NCBI GenBank assembly: GCA_963205115.1
Contig: CAUJHV010000063.1
Span: 61,054-125,053, forward strand
Origin: Pseudomonadota bacterium
Lineage (GTDB): Bacteria > Pseudomonadota > Gammaproteobacteria > Burkholderiales > Burkholderiaceae_C
Direction of reading: 5' to 3'
DNA length: 64,000 bases
The notes under the pieces were generated by a model, which worked only from the letters and a program-made list of their open reading frames with translations, was not told where the DNA came from and ran no database searches. The number at the start of each line of letters is the position of its first letter. Position 1 is the stretch's first letter. Positions 1 through 9,754 of this stretch are shown here, piece by piece. The translations under genes and the position numbers were made by a program.

Positions 1-323
1 TCGGACAGGTGCACGACGGTCTGCACCACGTCTTCGGGGAACAGGCGCACCAGGGCCGGCACGATGCGCCGGAACTGCGCGTCGCGGTCGACGAAGTCGT
101 GCACGCCGTAGAGCTCGGTCAGGAAAAAGAGCGCCGCCTCACGCGTGCGCGGTGCCGCCAGCAGATCGGCATAGGTCTGGCGAAAGCGCGCGGACTGGTA
201 CTCGCGCACGCGGCGTGTGGCCGCGGCCAGGCCGGGCGTGGTGGCGCGCCGCTGGCGTTCCTGCGTGACGGCGTCCAGGCGTTCGACGATGCGCGCGCCC
301 GGCGCGCCGGTGGGCGTATGCAT
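1..323 (-). CDS. Conserved hypothetical protein with FFLTELYG motif (FFLEELY-motif-like family), C-terminus truncated by window start
   Basis: Reverse-strand reading from the ATG at 323 gives MHTPTGAPGARIVERLDAVTQERQRRAT...REAALFFLTELYGVHDFVDRDAQFRRIVPALVRLFPEDVVQTVVHLS, open to base 1; not in the ORF track because it runs off the edge. Confidence 0.7.
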   Translation of the reverse strand, partial: MHTPTGAPGARIVERLDAVTQERQRRATTPGLAAATRRVREYQSARFRQTYADLLAAPRTREAALFFLTELYGVHDFVDRDAQFRRIVPALVRLFPEDVVQTVVHLS

Positions 324-346
324 GCTTGCGCCGCGAGCCGGAGGGC

Positions 347-1789
347 TCAGCTGCCGGCCAGCTTCATGCCATCGACCAGCACGGATCCGGTGGTCTTGGC
401 GCCGTAGGTGTAGGTGTCGGCGCCGACGGCCTGGATGCCCTGCAGCATCTCGCGCAGATTGCCGGCGATGGTGATTTCTTCGACCGGGTGCACGATGCGG
501 CCATCTTCGACCCAGAAGCCGCTGGCGCCGCGCGAGTAGTCGCCGGTGACGCCATTGACGCCCTGGCCCATCAGCTCGGTCACGAACAGGCCGCGGCCCA
601 GCTTGCGCAGCATCTCGGGCAGGTCGTCCTTCGGGTCGGTCAGCCGGCTGACCAGGCGCAGGTTCTGCGAGCCGCCGGCGTGGCCCGTGGTGCGCATGCC
701 CAGCTTGCGCGCCGAGTAGCTGCTGAGGAAGTAGCCTTGCAGCACGCCGGCGTCGACCACGCGGCGGGCCTTCGTGCGCACGCCTTCGCTGTCGAAGGGG
801 GCGCTGCCGACGGCCTCGGGCACGTGCGGATCTTCCAGGATGTCCAGGTGGCCGGCCATCACCGGCTTGCCCAGGCTGTCCAGCAGGAAGCTGGCCTTGC
901 GGTACAGCGCGCCGCCCGAGACGGCCTGTACGAAGGAGCCGATCAGGCCGACGGCGATGGTCGATTCAAACAGCACCGGCACCGAGCTCGTGGCCACGCG
1001 GCGGCTGCCCAGGCGCGACAGCGTGCGCTCGGCGGCGTAGCGGCCGATGGCCTCCGGCGAGGACAGCGCGACCGGGTTGCGCTTGCTGCTGTACCAGGCG
1101 TCGCGCTGCATGGCCTTGCCGCGGCCGGCGATGAGCGCCACCGACAGCGAATAGCGCGAGCTGGCAAAACCGCCGCGAAACCCGCGCGAATTGCCGGCCC
1201 AGAAGTGCTCTTGCTGCGCCGAGACGCCCGCGCCTTCGCTGTTGGTGATGCGCCGGTCCACCGCCATGCCGGCGGCTTCGCAGCGCAGGGCGAGTTCGGT
1301 GGCGCGCTCGGCGTCGATGTCCCAGGCGTGGAACAGGCGCAGGTCGCGCGCGGCTTCTTCGGCCGTGGCCAGGTCTTCCGCGTCGGGCAGGCCGGACACG
1401 GGGTCTTCCGCGGTGAAGCGGGCGATGTCGTAGGCCGCGCGCACGGTCTGGCGGATGGCCTGCGGCGAAAAATCGCTGGTGCTGGCGCTGCCGTGTTTCT
1501 GGCCGAGGTAGAGGCTGACGCTCAGCGACTTGTCGCGGTTGCGCTCGACATGTTCGAGCTCGCCCTTGCGCACGGAAACCGACAGCCCCGCGCCTTCGGA
1601 GACATCGGCGGCCGCGTCGCTGGCGCCCATCTCACGCGCCTGGCGCAGCACGTCCTCGACCATCTCCTGGAAGCGTGACGAGGCAAAGGCGAAGCCGCGC
1701 TCGTCTGCGCGCGGGCTGGCCGCACCGGACGCCTCGGGGGTTTTTGCGGTCGCGCGGGGCGCTGGACGGGTCGCCGAAGAGGAAGCCAT
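347..1789 (-). CDS. pmbA: Metalloprotease PmbA (TldE), TldD/PmbA family
   Basis: Protein from MASSSATRPAP... to ...TYGAKTTGSVLVDGMKLAGS; C-terminal GVNGVTGDYSRGASGFWVEDGRIVHPVEEITIAGNL is characteristic of PmbA/TldE. Confidence 0.93.
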   Translation of the reverse strand: MASSSATRPAPRATAKTPEASGAASPRADERGFAFASSRFQEMVEDVLRQAREMGASDAAADVSEGAGLSVSVRKGELEHVERNRDKSLSVSLYLGQKHGSASTSDFSPQAIRQTVRAAYDIARFTAEDPVSGLPDAEDLATAEEAARDLRLFHAWDIDAERATELALRCEAAGMAVDRRITNSEGAGVSAQQEHFWAGNSRGFRGGFASSRYSLSVALIAGRGKAMQRDAWYSSKRNPVALSSPEAIGRYAAERTLSRLGSRRVATSSVPVLFESTIAVGLIGSFVQAVSGGALYRKASFLLDSLGKPVMAGHLDILEDPHVPEAVGSAPFDSEGVRTKARRVVDAGVLQGYFLSSYSARKLGMRTTGHAGGSQNLRLVSRLTDPKDDLPEMLRKLGRGLFVTELMGQGVNGVTGDYSRGASGFWVEDGRIVHPVEEITIAGNLREMLQGIQAVGADTYTYGAKTTGSVLVDGMKLAGS

Positions 1790-1850
1790 GGTGCGTGGGG
1801 GGCCGGCCGCGCCGGCGTCAGCAAAGACCCGACGATTATGATCCCCGCCC

Positions 1851-2468
1851 ATGTCCCGAAGACCCGCACCCGGCCGTATGCCCGCCCGCGAGGCCGATGC
1901 GCCTTTCGATGATGACGATCGCCCCAGCAAGTCGCAGCTCAAGCGCGAGGCCCACGAGCTGCAGCGCCTGGGCGACGACCTGGCCGCGTTGCCCGATGCG
2001 CGCCTGGCCGAATTGCCGATGGACGACAGCCTGCGCGACGCCGTGATGACGCTGCGCCGCACCCGGTCGCACGAAGGCCGGCGCCGCCAGCTGCAGTACG
2101 TGGGCAAGCTGATGCGCAAGGCCGATGCCGAGCCGCTGCGCGAAGCAGTCGCGCAGATCCGCCTGGGCGGCGCGCGCGACAGCCTGCGGCTGCACGAGAT
2201 CGAACGCTGGCGCGCCGAACTGATGGCCGACGACCACGCGCTGACGCGCTGGGCGGCCGAGTACCCCGACAGCGACCTGCAGCAGCTGCGCGCCTTGCTG
2301 CGCCAGGCGCGCGCCGATCGCCTGCCCGATCTGGCACCCGGCGTGGGCCAGCGGCAGGGGCGGGCGTTCCGCGAGATCTTCCAATACATCCAGCAGGCGC
2401 TGGCCCAGGCGGGTTCGCCCGAGCCGGCTGGCAGCGCCGCCGAAGACGATGGCGACCATGCAGACTGA
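1851..2468 (+). CDS. darP: YjgA/DarP family ribosome biogenesis factor (DUF615)
   Basis: RPSKSQLKREAHELQRLGDDLAALP...RRRQLQYVGKLMRK typical of YjgA; divergent from pmbA as in many betaproteobacteria. Confidence 0.9.
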   Translation: MSRRPAPGRMPAREADAPFDDDDRPSKSQLKREAHELQRLGDDLAALPDARLAELPMDDSLRDAVMTLRRTRSHEGRRRQLQYVGKLMRKADAEPLREAVAQIRLGGARDSLRLHEIERWRAELMADDHALTRWAAEYPDSDLQQLRALLRQARADRLPDLAPGVGQRQGRAFREIFQYIQQALAQAGSPEPAGSAAEDDGDHAD

Positions 2469-3051
2469 ATTCGATCCCGTTCGCATCGGCCTGGTGTCGG
2501 TCAGTGACCGCGCCAGCTCCGGTGTCTACGAAGACAAGGGCATCCCGGCGCTGAAGGAATGGCTCACGCGTGTGCTGCGCAACCCCATCGAGTGGCAGCC
2601 GCGGTTGATCCCGGACGAGCAGCCGCAGATCGAGGCCGCGCTGTGCGAGCTGGTCGACGTCGCCGGCTGCCACCTGGTGCTGACCACCGGTGGCACCGGC
2701 CCCGCGCGGCGCGACGTCACACCGGAAGCCACGTTGGCCGTGGCGCACAAGCCGATGCCGGGCTTCGGCGAACAGATGCGGCAGATCAGCCTGGCCTTCG
2801 TGCCCACGGCCATCCTGTCGCGCCAGGTGGCGGTGATCCGCGGCAATGCCCTGATCATCAACCTGCCCGGGCAGCCGAAGTCGATCGCCGAGACGCTCGA
2901 GGGTCTGCCCAAGGCGACACCGCCGGTGCACGGCATCTTCGCGGCGGTGCCGTATTGCATCGACCTGATCGGCGGGCCTTATATGGAAACGGACGAGGCC
3001 GTGTGCAAGGCCTTCAGGCCAAAGTCGGCGATCCGCGCGCCGCGCGGCTGA
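2449..3051 (+). CDS. mogA: Molybdopterin adenylyltransferase MogA
   Basis: RIGLVSVSDRASSGVYEDKGIPAL...LVLTTGGTGPARRDVTPEAT, MoCF-binding domain. Confidence 0.93.
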   Translation: MATMQTEFDPVRIGLVSVSDRASSGVYEDKGIPALKEWLTRVLRNPIEWQPRLIPDEQPQIEAALCELVDVAGCHLVLTTGGTGPARRDVTPEATLAVAHKPMPGFGEQMRQISLAFVPTAILSRQVAVIRGNALIINLPGQPKSIAETLEGLPKATPPVHGIFAAVPYCIDLIGGPYMETDEAVCKAFRPKSAIRAPRG

Positions 3052-3155
3052 GCGTCACGCGCGCCGTGCGGCTGAGCATGCAGTCCGCGGCACCGCTGGG
3101 CAGCGGGCGCGGCAAGGCTTGATCGATCGCCAGTGGCGCGGGCTGCCCCGCTGCC

Positions 3156-3935
3156 TCACTTGACCAATCGGTTCAGGCGCTCGGCGTCGAAGTGTTCGCC
3201 GGTCTGCGCGTCTTGCGGCACGCAGTCGTCGCCCGGCAGTTCGCGGGCGCGCGACGAGAGTTTCTCGATGGCCGCCCACAGCAGTGCGATCTGATGCTCG
3301 TGGCCGGCGGTGTGGTCGATCAGACCCTTCATCGCCTGCGCCACCGGATCGTCGCCCTGCGTCACGCCGTAGGCCGAGAAGCCCATGCGCGCCGCGGCGG
3401 CTTCGCGTGCGGCTTCGAGCTCGGCCAGGATGACACGCGCGGGGTTGCCCACCGCCGTGGCGCCGGCCGGCACGGCCTTGACGACCACCGCGCCGGAGCC
3501 GATGCGTGCGCCGTCGCCCACGGTGAAGCCGCCCAGCACCTGCGCATTGGCGCCGACGATCACGTCCTTGCCCAGCGTCGGGTGGCGCTTGGCGCCCTTG
3601 GTCAGCGAGGTGCCGCCGAGCGTGACGCCCTGGTAGATGGTGCAGCCGTCACCGATCTCGGCCGTCTCGCCGACGACGACGCCCATGCCGTGGTCGATGA
3701 AGACACGCCGGCCGACCGTTGCGCCGGGGTGGATCTCGATGCCCGTGAGCCAGCGGCCGAACTGCGAGACGAAGCGCGCGGCCCAGCGGAAATCGTGGCG
3801 CCACCAGAATTTGGCCCAGCGGTGGATGACCAGCGCGTGCAGGCCCGGATAACACGTCAGCACCTCCCAGCGCGACCGCGCAGCGGGATCGCGTTCGAGG
3901 ATGCAGGCAATGTCTTCGCGCAGGCGGCTGAACAT
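3156..3935 (-). CDS. cysE: Serine O-acetyltransferase CysE
   Basis: [42 protein letters not shown]... with left-handed beta-helix hexapeptide repeats [26 protein letters not shown]; start set at the internal Met, not the longer ORF-track start. Confidence 0.93.
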   Translation of the reverse strand: MFSRLREDIACILERDPAARSRWEVLTCYPGLHALVIHRWAKFWWRHDFRWAARFVSQFGRWLTGIEIHPGATVGRRVFIDHGMGVVVGETAEIGDGCTIYQGVTLGGTSLTKGAKRHPTLGKDVIVGANAQVLGGFTVGDGARIGSGAVVVKAVPAGATAVGNPARVILAELEAAREAAAARMGFSAYGVTQGDDPVAQAMKGLIDHTAGHEHQIALLWAAIEKLSSRARELPGDDCVPQDAQTGEHFDAERLNRLVK

Positions 3936-4044
3936 GGATGGTTTTCCGTCACCAGGAGTGAGGTAACGAGTGTAGACCTGGGCGGAAAACCGCGTGCAGA
4001 ACGCACGCCTTGGCCGGGGGCGCCTATTCGGAGGTCGGGTGCGG

Positions 4045-4214
4045 GGCTCCATGCAGGTGGAGCCGGGGTGGGGCTCAGCCATCGGACACGGGATGTCCGA
4101 TGGCCTTCGCCAGGCACGGGACTCCACGCAGGTGGAGCCGGGGTGGGGCTCAGCCATCGGACACGAGATGTCCGATGGCCTTCGGCAGGCACAGGGCTCC
4201 ACGCAGGTGGAGCC
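4045..4214. repeat. 75-bp tandem repeat (2 full units plus 20 bp) containing two palindromes per unit
   Basis: ggctccatgcaggtggagcc...catcggacacgggatgtccgatg... recurs at 4045, 4120 and 4195 (exact 75-bp period); palindromes GGCTCCA/TGGAGCC and CATCGGACA/TGTCCGATG. Confidence 0.9.
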
Positions 4215-4226
4215 CTGAGTCCTGCC

Positions 4227-4568
4227 TCAGTCCTCTCGCCGGGTGCGGCGGGTGCTGATGAAGAGCACGACGATCAGTGCGCTGACGAAGAGCAGGAACG
4301 CGGGCGGATCGGTGCCGAGGGCCTCGGGCGGGACGGTGTTGCCGTGCAGGCCCTGCGGGCGCGCGGGGGCGGACGCGGCGGCGGCCACTTTCAGGGCCTC
4401 GCCGTCGTTGGCGGACGTGCGGCGCAGCGTGGCCGGCTGCACGTGGGCCCGCATCTCGGCGGCGGCGGCAAACTCCGATGCGGCGCGCTCGGCCTGCGCG
4501 CCCGCCGACGTGGCGAGCAGGGGCAGACAGGCGAGGATGAGCAGGCGCAGGGTGCGAGCAGTCGGCAT
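4227..4568 (-). CDS. Hypothetical exported protein with C-terminal TM segment and basic tail
   Basis: MPTARTLRLLILACLPLLATSAGAQA signal-like N-terminus; C-terminus DPPAFLLFVSALIVVLFISTRRTRRED. Confidence 0.65.
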   Translation of the reverse strand: MPTARTLRLLILACLPLLATSAGAQAERAASEFAAAAEMRAHVQPATLRRTSANDGEALKVAAAASAPARPQGLHGNTVPPEALGTDPPAFLLFVSALIVVLFISTRRTRRED

Positions 4569-4709
4569 GGTGGTTCTCGGCAGATGCGTCACCCCTGCCC
4601 GACCGGGAAGGGGTGTGTGTGCCAAGGGGCTATCGGTCGCTGCCGCCGCGACCTGAGCCTTGCACCAGACGCGTGCCGGCTGCTGCGGCGACTGCGACCG
4701 ATGCGGGCG

Positions 4710-5432
4710 TCAGCGCGTCAGCACGCTGCGTGCAATGCCGCGAAGGATGTGGACTTCTTCACGCGTGAGCTGCAGGCGGTTGGCCAGCTGGTTCAGCCGC
4801 GGCAGCAGCTTCTTCGGCGCGGCCGGATCGAGGTAGCCGATGTGTTCCAGCGCCTCGCGCCAATGCGCCAGCGCGCCTTGTACGGCCTGTCCGTCGGCCC
4901 ATTGCGGCTCGGGCGCGGCGGGCGTGACGGCGAAGCTGCCCAAAGCCTGCCGCCACTCGTAGGCCATGATCTGCACGGCCTGCGCGAGGTTCAGTGATCC
5001 GTAGGCCGGGTTCGTGGGCACGCTGAGCACACGGTGGCAGCGGTAGACGTCTTCGTTGGCCATGCCGTAGCGCTCACTGCCGAAGACAAAGGCCACGCGG
5101 TGGCCTTGCTGCACCAGTTCGGGCAGGACCTCTCGCGGCGCCGCTGTGGGCGGGCCGAAGTCGCGCGGCGTCATCGCCGTGGCGCAGGCCAGCGTGATGC
5201 CGTCCAGCGCCTGCGCCAGCGTGGGCACGATGCGCGCGCGCGCCAGCACGTCGGCCGCGCCGCTGGCGAAGGCCACCGTCTCCTCGCGGCTGAGCACGTC
5301 CTCGAAGCGGGGCGCCACCAGCACCAGGTCGCCGAAACCCATGACCTTCATCGCGCGCGCAGCGGCACCGACATTGCCGCCGTGGCTGGTGTGCATCAGC
5401 ACGAATCGCGTGGGGTCCAGAGCGTGTTCCAT
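4710..5432 (-). CDS. trmJ: tRNA (cytidine/uridine-2'-O-)-methyltransferase TrmJ
   Basis: [33 protein letters not shown]...[44 protein letters not shown], SpoU-family signature. Confidence 0.93.
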   Translation of the reverse strand: MEHALDPTRFVLMHTSHGGNVGAAARAMKVMGFGDLVLVAPRFEDVLSREETVAFASGAADVLARARIVPTLAQALDGITLACATAMTPRDFGPPTAAPREVLPELVQQGHRVAFVFGSERYGMANEDVYRCHRVLSVPTNPAYGSLNLAQAVQIMAYEWRQALGSFAVTPAAPEPQWADGQAVQGALAHWREALEHIGYLDPAAPKKLLPRLNQLANRLQLTREEVHILRGIARSVLTR

Positions 5433-5593
5433 CGAGGTCCATTAAAATGGCGGATCTTGCGCGGCATTGTCGTGCCGCGTCCGTTCTTGCTCACCGCCAG
5501 CCGTCCCTTTCCTGCGCGCCGCGTTGCGGCGAGCGGCCGGTCGTGCGGTGCGCCCGACTCCAGGCCTGCCGCATGTCTCAAACGCTTCACCCC

Positions 5594-6604
5594 ATGCTCA
5601 ACATCGCCATCCGCGCGGCACGCGCCGCCGGGGCGATCATCAACCGCGCCGCGCTCGACGTGGACGTGCTGAAGGTGGCCGCCAAGGGCACCAACGACTT
5701 CGTGACCGAAGTCGACCGTGCCGCCGAGCAGGCCATCATCCAGGTGCTGCTGGATGCCTATCCCGAGCACGGCATCCTCGCCGAAGAGAGCGGACGCGAG
5801 CACGGCTCGCGCAGCAGCGACTACCTGTGGATCATCGACCCTCTGGACGGCACGACCAACTTCATCCACGGATTCCCGGTCTACGCGGTGTCGATCGCGT
5901 TGTCCTTCCGCGGCAAGGTCGAGCAGGCGGTGGTCTACGACCCCACGCGCAACGACCTGTTCTTTGCCAGCAAGGGCCGCGGTGCCTTCATGAACGACCG
6001 CCGGCTGCGCGTATCCAAGCGCATCCGCCTGGCCGATTCGCTGATCGGCACAGGCTTCCCCTTCCGCCGCGGCGACAACTTCAAGCGCTACATGAAGATG
6101 TTCGAAGAAGTCATGCCGCATTGCGCCGGCCTGCGCCGCCCGGGTGCGGCGGCGCTGGACCTGTGCTACGTGGCCGCCGGCTGGTACGACGGCTTCTTCG
6201 AGACCGGCCTGAGCCCCTGGGACGTGGCGGCCGGTTCGCTGATGATCACCGAGGCCGGCGGACTGGTGGGCAACTTCACCGGCGAGGCCGATTTCCTGCA
6301 CCAGCGCGAACTGGTCGCGGGCAATCCGCGCATCTACGCACAGCTGGTGCAGATGCTGGCGCCCTACACGCGTGTGATCGAGGCGGCGGCCGAGGCTGCG
6401 GCGGCAGAAGCGGGCGGCGCGTCTGCGCAGACCGCAGGCGATGCGGCCACCCAGGCCTTCGTGGCGTCGGCCGAAGGCCAGCAGGGCAATGCGCAGCCCG
6501 CGCAGACACCGCCTGAGCCAGCGCGCAAGCCCACGCGCATCCGCAAGGAATCGCTGACCCCGCCGTCTGACACGCCGCCGCGCCGCGGCGGGCCGGGGCG
6601 CTGA
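5594..6604 (+). CDS. suhB: Inositol monophosphatase family protein (SuhB-like)
   Basis: [46 protein letters not shown]...[25 protein letters not shown]; start could also be ATG at 5573. Low-complexity C-terminal extension. Confidence 0.92.
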   Translation: MLNIAIRAARAAGAIINRAALDVDVLKVAAKGTNDFVTEVDRAAEQAIIQVLLDAYPEHGILAEESGREHGSRSSDYLWIIDPLDGTTNFIHGFPVYAVSIALSFRGKVEQAVVYDPTRNDLFFASKGRGAFMNDRRLRVSKRIRLADSLIGTGFPFRRGDNFKRYMKMFEEVMPHCAGLRRPGAAALDLCYVAAGWYDGFFETGLSPWDVAAGSLMITEAGGLVGNFTGEADFLHQRELVAGNPRIYAQLVQMLAPYTRVIEAAAEAAAAEAGGASAQTAGDAATQAFVASAEGQQGNAQPAQTPPEPARKPTRIRKESLTPPSDTPPRRGGPGR

Positions 6605-6801
6605 GCGCCACGGTCCAGCCGGAGGCCCTGTCAGCGGGCCGCCTGTTTCTTTGCCGCATCAGCCAGCGCTGCGCTTTGTGGGGGGGTGCGGCGGGGATTT
6701 GATCGCGCGCAAGAAACCTGCTTGCCAGGCTTCCAAGATCTTGATGACAGGCATGGACGCCTGTCGCGCGAGGTCCGACGGCCGGACCGCATGGAGGCAC
6801 G

Positions 6802-7449
6802 ATGACAAGAAGCTGGCGACCCGCGGTCGGCGCGGTGGCATTCGTGGGCGGGCTGATGGGCAGCGCACCGGCGCAGGCCCTGACGACGCTGGATGTCTGG
6901 GTGAGCGATTTCAGCTGCAGTTTCACGTCGGCTACAGGCGCGACCAGCGCGCTGGCGTGTGACGGGCCGCGATTGACGGCGAGCATCGGTCCCGGTGAAA
7001 CCATGCGTCTGGATGCGCGGGTGAATTACGTGTACCACGACGACGGCTTGCCGGTGAGTGGGGCAGGGCCGTTTCAGATGGACGCGTTCGGATTGACGGT
7101 CCATCCCGTGACGACGGAACTCGGCGTCATCTACGTGTCGACACCCTTGTGCCAGTCGCGAGGCCCCTGCTATTCGCCGGGCCTCGACGGGATCGGCACG
7201 CCGTTCGTTCCCTTCATCCTCGGCGAAAACGATCGGCCAGACGATCTGCAGGGCAGCTTTGCCGTCTTTGCCGGGTTTACGGTGGCGCCGCTTGCGTTCG
7301 GCGCGAGCCCCACGGCCGGCGTGAACGTCATCACCCGCACCTACAGCCGCACCGTCAGCCCCATCCCTGAGCCCTCGACTTACGCGTCGATGGCCCTGGG
7401 CCTGGTGTTGGTGGCAGGCTCGGTGCGTCGGCGCATGGGGCGGTTCTGA
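6802..7449 (+). CDS. PEP-CTERM sorting-domain protein
   Basis: Signal peptide MTRSWRPAVGAVAFVGGLMGSAPAQA and C-terminal IPEPSTYASMALGLVLVAGSVRRRMGRF (PEP motif, TM, Arg-rich tail). Confidence 0.88.
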   Translation: MTRSWRPAVGAVAFVGGLMGSAPAQALTTLDVWVSDFSCSFTSATGATSALACDGPRLTASIGPGETMRLDARVNYVYHDDGLPVSGAGPFQMDAFGLTVHPVTTELGVIYVSTPLCQSRGPCYSPGLDGIGTPFVPFILGENDRPDDLQGSFAVFAGFTVAPLAFGASPTAGVNVITRTYSRTVSPIPEPSTYASMALGLVLVAGSVRRRMGRF

Positions 7450-7559
7450 GTCTGTGCACAGCCACACGCGCGGGGATGCGCCACGCGTCCCGACCGCGCC
7501 GACCGTGCGAGCCGTGGCGCGCATCCAAGGCCGCCGCCCGTTCGGTGTAGCGTGCGGGC

Positions 7560-8291
7560 ATGAGCGTTCGACCGATCCACAGAGGCCGCAGGTGTCGCTG
7601 GCTGGCCGCCTGGGCGTGGCTCGCGGCCGCCGGTGCCGCCGCCGCCCAGGTGCCCGCGGCACCCGATGCCGACATGGCCCAGCGCATGAAAGCCTGCACG
7701 CCGTGCCACGGCCAGCAGGGCCGGGCTGCCAGCACGGGCTACCAGCCGCGCATCGCGGGCAAGCCGGCCGGCTATCTCTTCAACCAGCTGGTCAACTTTC
7801 GGGACGGGCGGCGCCAGAACGCGCTGATGGCCGGCCTGGTCACGGTGCTGGACGATGCCTACCTGCGCGACATCGCCGCCTACTTCGCGGCGCTGGATCT
7901 GCCGTATCCGGCGGCCCAGACGCAGCAGGCCGACCCCTCGCGGCTGGCGGCCGGCGCGCGCCTGGTGCGCGAGGGCGATGCGGCACGCGGACTGCCGGCC
8001 TGCACGGCATGCCACGGCGCGGCCATGACCGGCGTCGAGCCGTCGTTCCCGGGTTTGCTGGGCCTGCCGCGTGACTACCTGCTGGGCCAGATCGGCGCCT
8101 GGCGCACCGGCACGCGCCGCGCCCGCGAGCCCGATTGCATGGGCCGCATCGCGCGCCGCCTGACGCCCGAGGACATCGAGGCCGTCACGCTGTGGCTGAC
8201 GTCGCAGCCGCCCGGTGCCGACATGAAACCCGCGCCGGCAGCCAGCCTGCGGCAGCCGCTGCCGCTGGACTGCGCGGCGCCCGCGCCATGA
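7560..8291 (+). CDS. Di-heme c-type cytochrome (c4-like)
   Basis: Signal peptide; two CxxCH motifs (CTPCHG, CTACHG). Confidence 0.88.
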   Translation: MSVRPIHRGRRCRWLAAWAWLAAAGAAAAQVPAAPDADMAQRMKACTPCHGQQGRAASTGYQPRIAGKPAGYLFNQLVNFRDGRRQNALMAGLVTVLDDAYLRDIAAYFAALDLPYPAAQTQQADPSRLAAGARLVREGDAARGLPACTACHGAAMTGVEPSFPGLLGLPRDYLLGQIGAWRTGTRRAREPDCMGRIARRLTPEDIEAVTLWLTSQPPGADMKPAPAASLRQPLPLDCAAPAP

Positions 8292-9616
8292 GCACCGCTG
8301 TGGGCGCGGCCGTCACCTGGCGCCGCGGCATGCGGTGGCTGTGGCGCCTGCTGGCGCTGGGCGTGCTGCTGGGCGTCGCCGCCATCGCTGTGCTTTACCA
8401 CCGTGGCACCGCACCGGCCGGTGCAGACAGCGTCGCCGCCGCCTTGCCCGCCGGCATGCGCCTGGCCGCCAGCGCCGACCCGGTGGCCCGCGGGGCCTAT
8501 CTCGCGCGGGCGGGCAACTGCGCCGGATGCCACACGGCGCGCGGCGGTGCGGCGTATGCGGGCGGGCGCGCGATCGCGACACCCTTCGGCGCGGTTGTGG
8601 CGTCGAACCTCACGCCTGATGCCCGCACGGGCCTGGGCGCGTGGACGGCCGACGACTTCTGGCGCGCGATGCACGAAGGCCGTTCGCGTGAAGGGCGTTT
8701 GCTGGTGCCGGCGTTTCCGTATGCGGCCTTCACGCGTTTGACGCGCGAAGACAGCGACGCGCTGTGGGCCTTCCTGCGCAGCCAGCCGCCGGTCGAGACG
8801 AGCACGCCGCGTGCGGCGCTGCGTTTTCCGTTCGGCACGCCGCTGGCGCTGGCCCTGTGGCGCGGCCTGTACTTCCAGCCGGCGCGCTTCGAGCCTGATC
8901 CCGCACGCGACGACGCCTGGAACCGCGGCCGCTATCTCGTCGACGTGCTGGGCCATTGCGGTGCCTGCCACGGCGCACGCACGCGCTGGGGCGGTCCTGA
9001 CCCGAGCCGGCCGGCGGACGGTGCCGAATTGCCCGGTGAAGACTGGTTCGCACCCTCCCTGCAGTCGCCCGAAGGGGCAGGCGTGGCGCAGTGGTCGGAA
9101 GACGAGATCGCGGCCCTGCTGGCCAGCGGGCGCACGGCGCGTGCGTCGGCGCTGGGCCCGATGGCAGAGGTCGTCTTCCGCAGCACGCAGTTCCTCACGC
9201 CGGAAGACCTGCGCGCGATGGCGCGTGTGCTGCGCGACCTGCCGCAACACCAGCGGCCCCAGACGCAACCCCCGGTGACGGCGGCAGCCGCCCGCGTGAT
9301 GGCCGCTGGCGCCGATCTCTACCGCACGCACTGCGCCGATTGCCACGGCAACGATGGCGAAGGCCGCCCCGGGCGCACCGCGCCGCTGGCCGGCAACCGC
9401 GTCGTGCGCATGACGCCGGCCACCAACCTGATCGCCGCCATCCGGCACGGCGGCTTCCTGCCGGTCACCGCGGGAAACCCGCGCCCTTACGGCATGCCGC
9501 CGCACGCCGGCATCCTGGACGACGCGCAGATCGCGGCCGTGGCCACGTATCTGCGCCAGTCCTGGGGCCATGCGGCTTCGGAGGTCAGCTTGCTGGACGT
9601 GATGGGCGGGCGCTGA
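8288..9616 (+). CDS. Tri-heme cytochrome c, alcohol/gluconate dehydrogenase cytochrome-subunit-like
   Basis: MSTAVGAAVTWRRGMRWLW...; three CxxCH motifs (CAGCH, CGACH, CADCH); ATGA overlap with upstream gene. Confidence 0.85.
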   Translation: MSTAVGAAVTWRRGMRWLWRLLALGVLLGVAAIAVLYHRGTAPAGADSVAAALPAGMRLAASADPVARGAYLARAGNCAGCHTARGGAAYAGGRAIATPFGAVVASNLTPDARTGLGAWTADDFWRAMHEGRSREGRLLVPAFPYAAFTRLTREDSDALWAFLRSQPPVETSTPRAALRFPFGTPLALALWRGLYFQPARFEPDPARDDAWNRGRYLVDVLGHCGACHGARTRWGGPDPSRPADGAELPGEDWFAPSLQSPEGAGVAQWSEDEIAALLASGRTARASALGPMAEVVFRSTQFLTPEDLRAMARVLRDLPQHQRPQTQPPVTAAAARVMAAGADLYRTHCADCHGNDGEGRPGRTAPLAGNRVVRMTPATNLIAAIRHGGFLPVTAGNPRPYGMPPHAGILDDAQIAAVATYLRQSWGHAASEVSLLDVMGGR

Positions 9617-9754
9617 GCCTGCCCGCCGCCGGGCTCCGCCAGGGCAGAAGGCGCCGCAGGTGCGGTGCTCGACATTCGATGCGCCGGGGCGCGCCGCGCG
9701 GCTGGGCACCTGCGCCCCTGGCCGACAATGCGCGCTCTCCACCCCGAGCGCCCG

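Noticed and set aside
3936-4202. N-terminal extension of CysE through the 75-bp repeats (348-aa ORF version)
   Set aside because: CysE homology starts at [11 protein letters not shown]; the extension merely translates the repeat ([16 protein letters not shown] twice) and lacks family support.
4045-4214. CRISPR-like array
   Set aside because: Only 2.3 units, the whole 75 bp is repeated with no unique spacers, and no cas genes nearby.
6695-6715. FNR-like sequence TTGATCGCGCGCAA upstream of the PEP-CTERM gene
   Set aside because: Right half-site has two mismatches; not comparable to the 52550 and 62304 sites.
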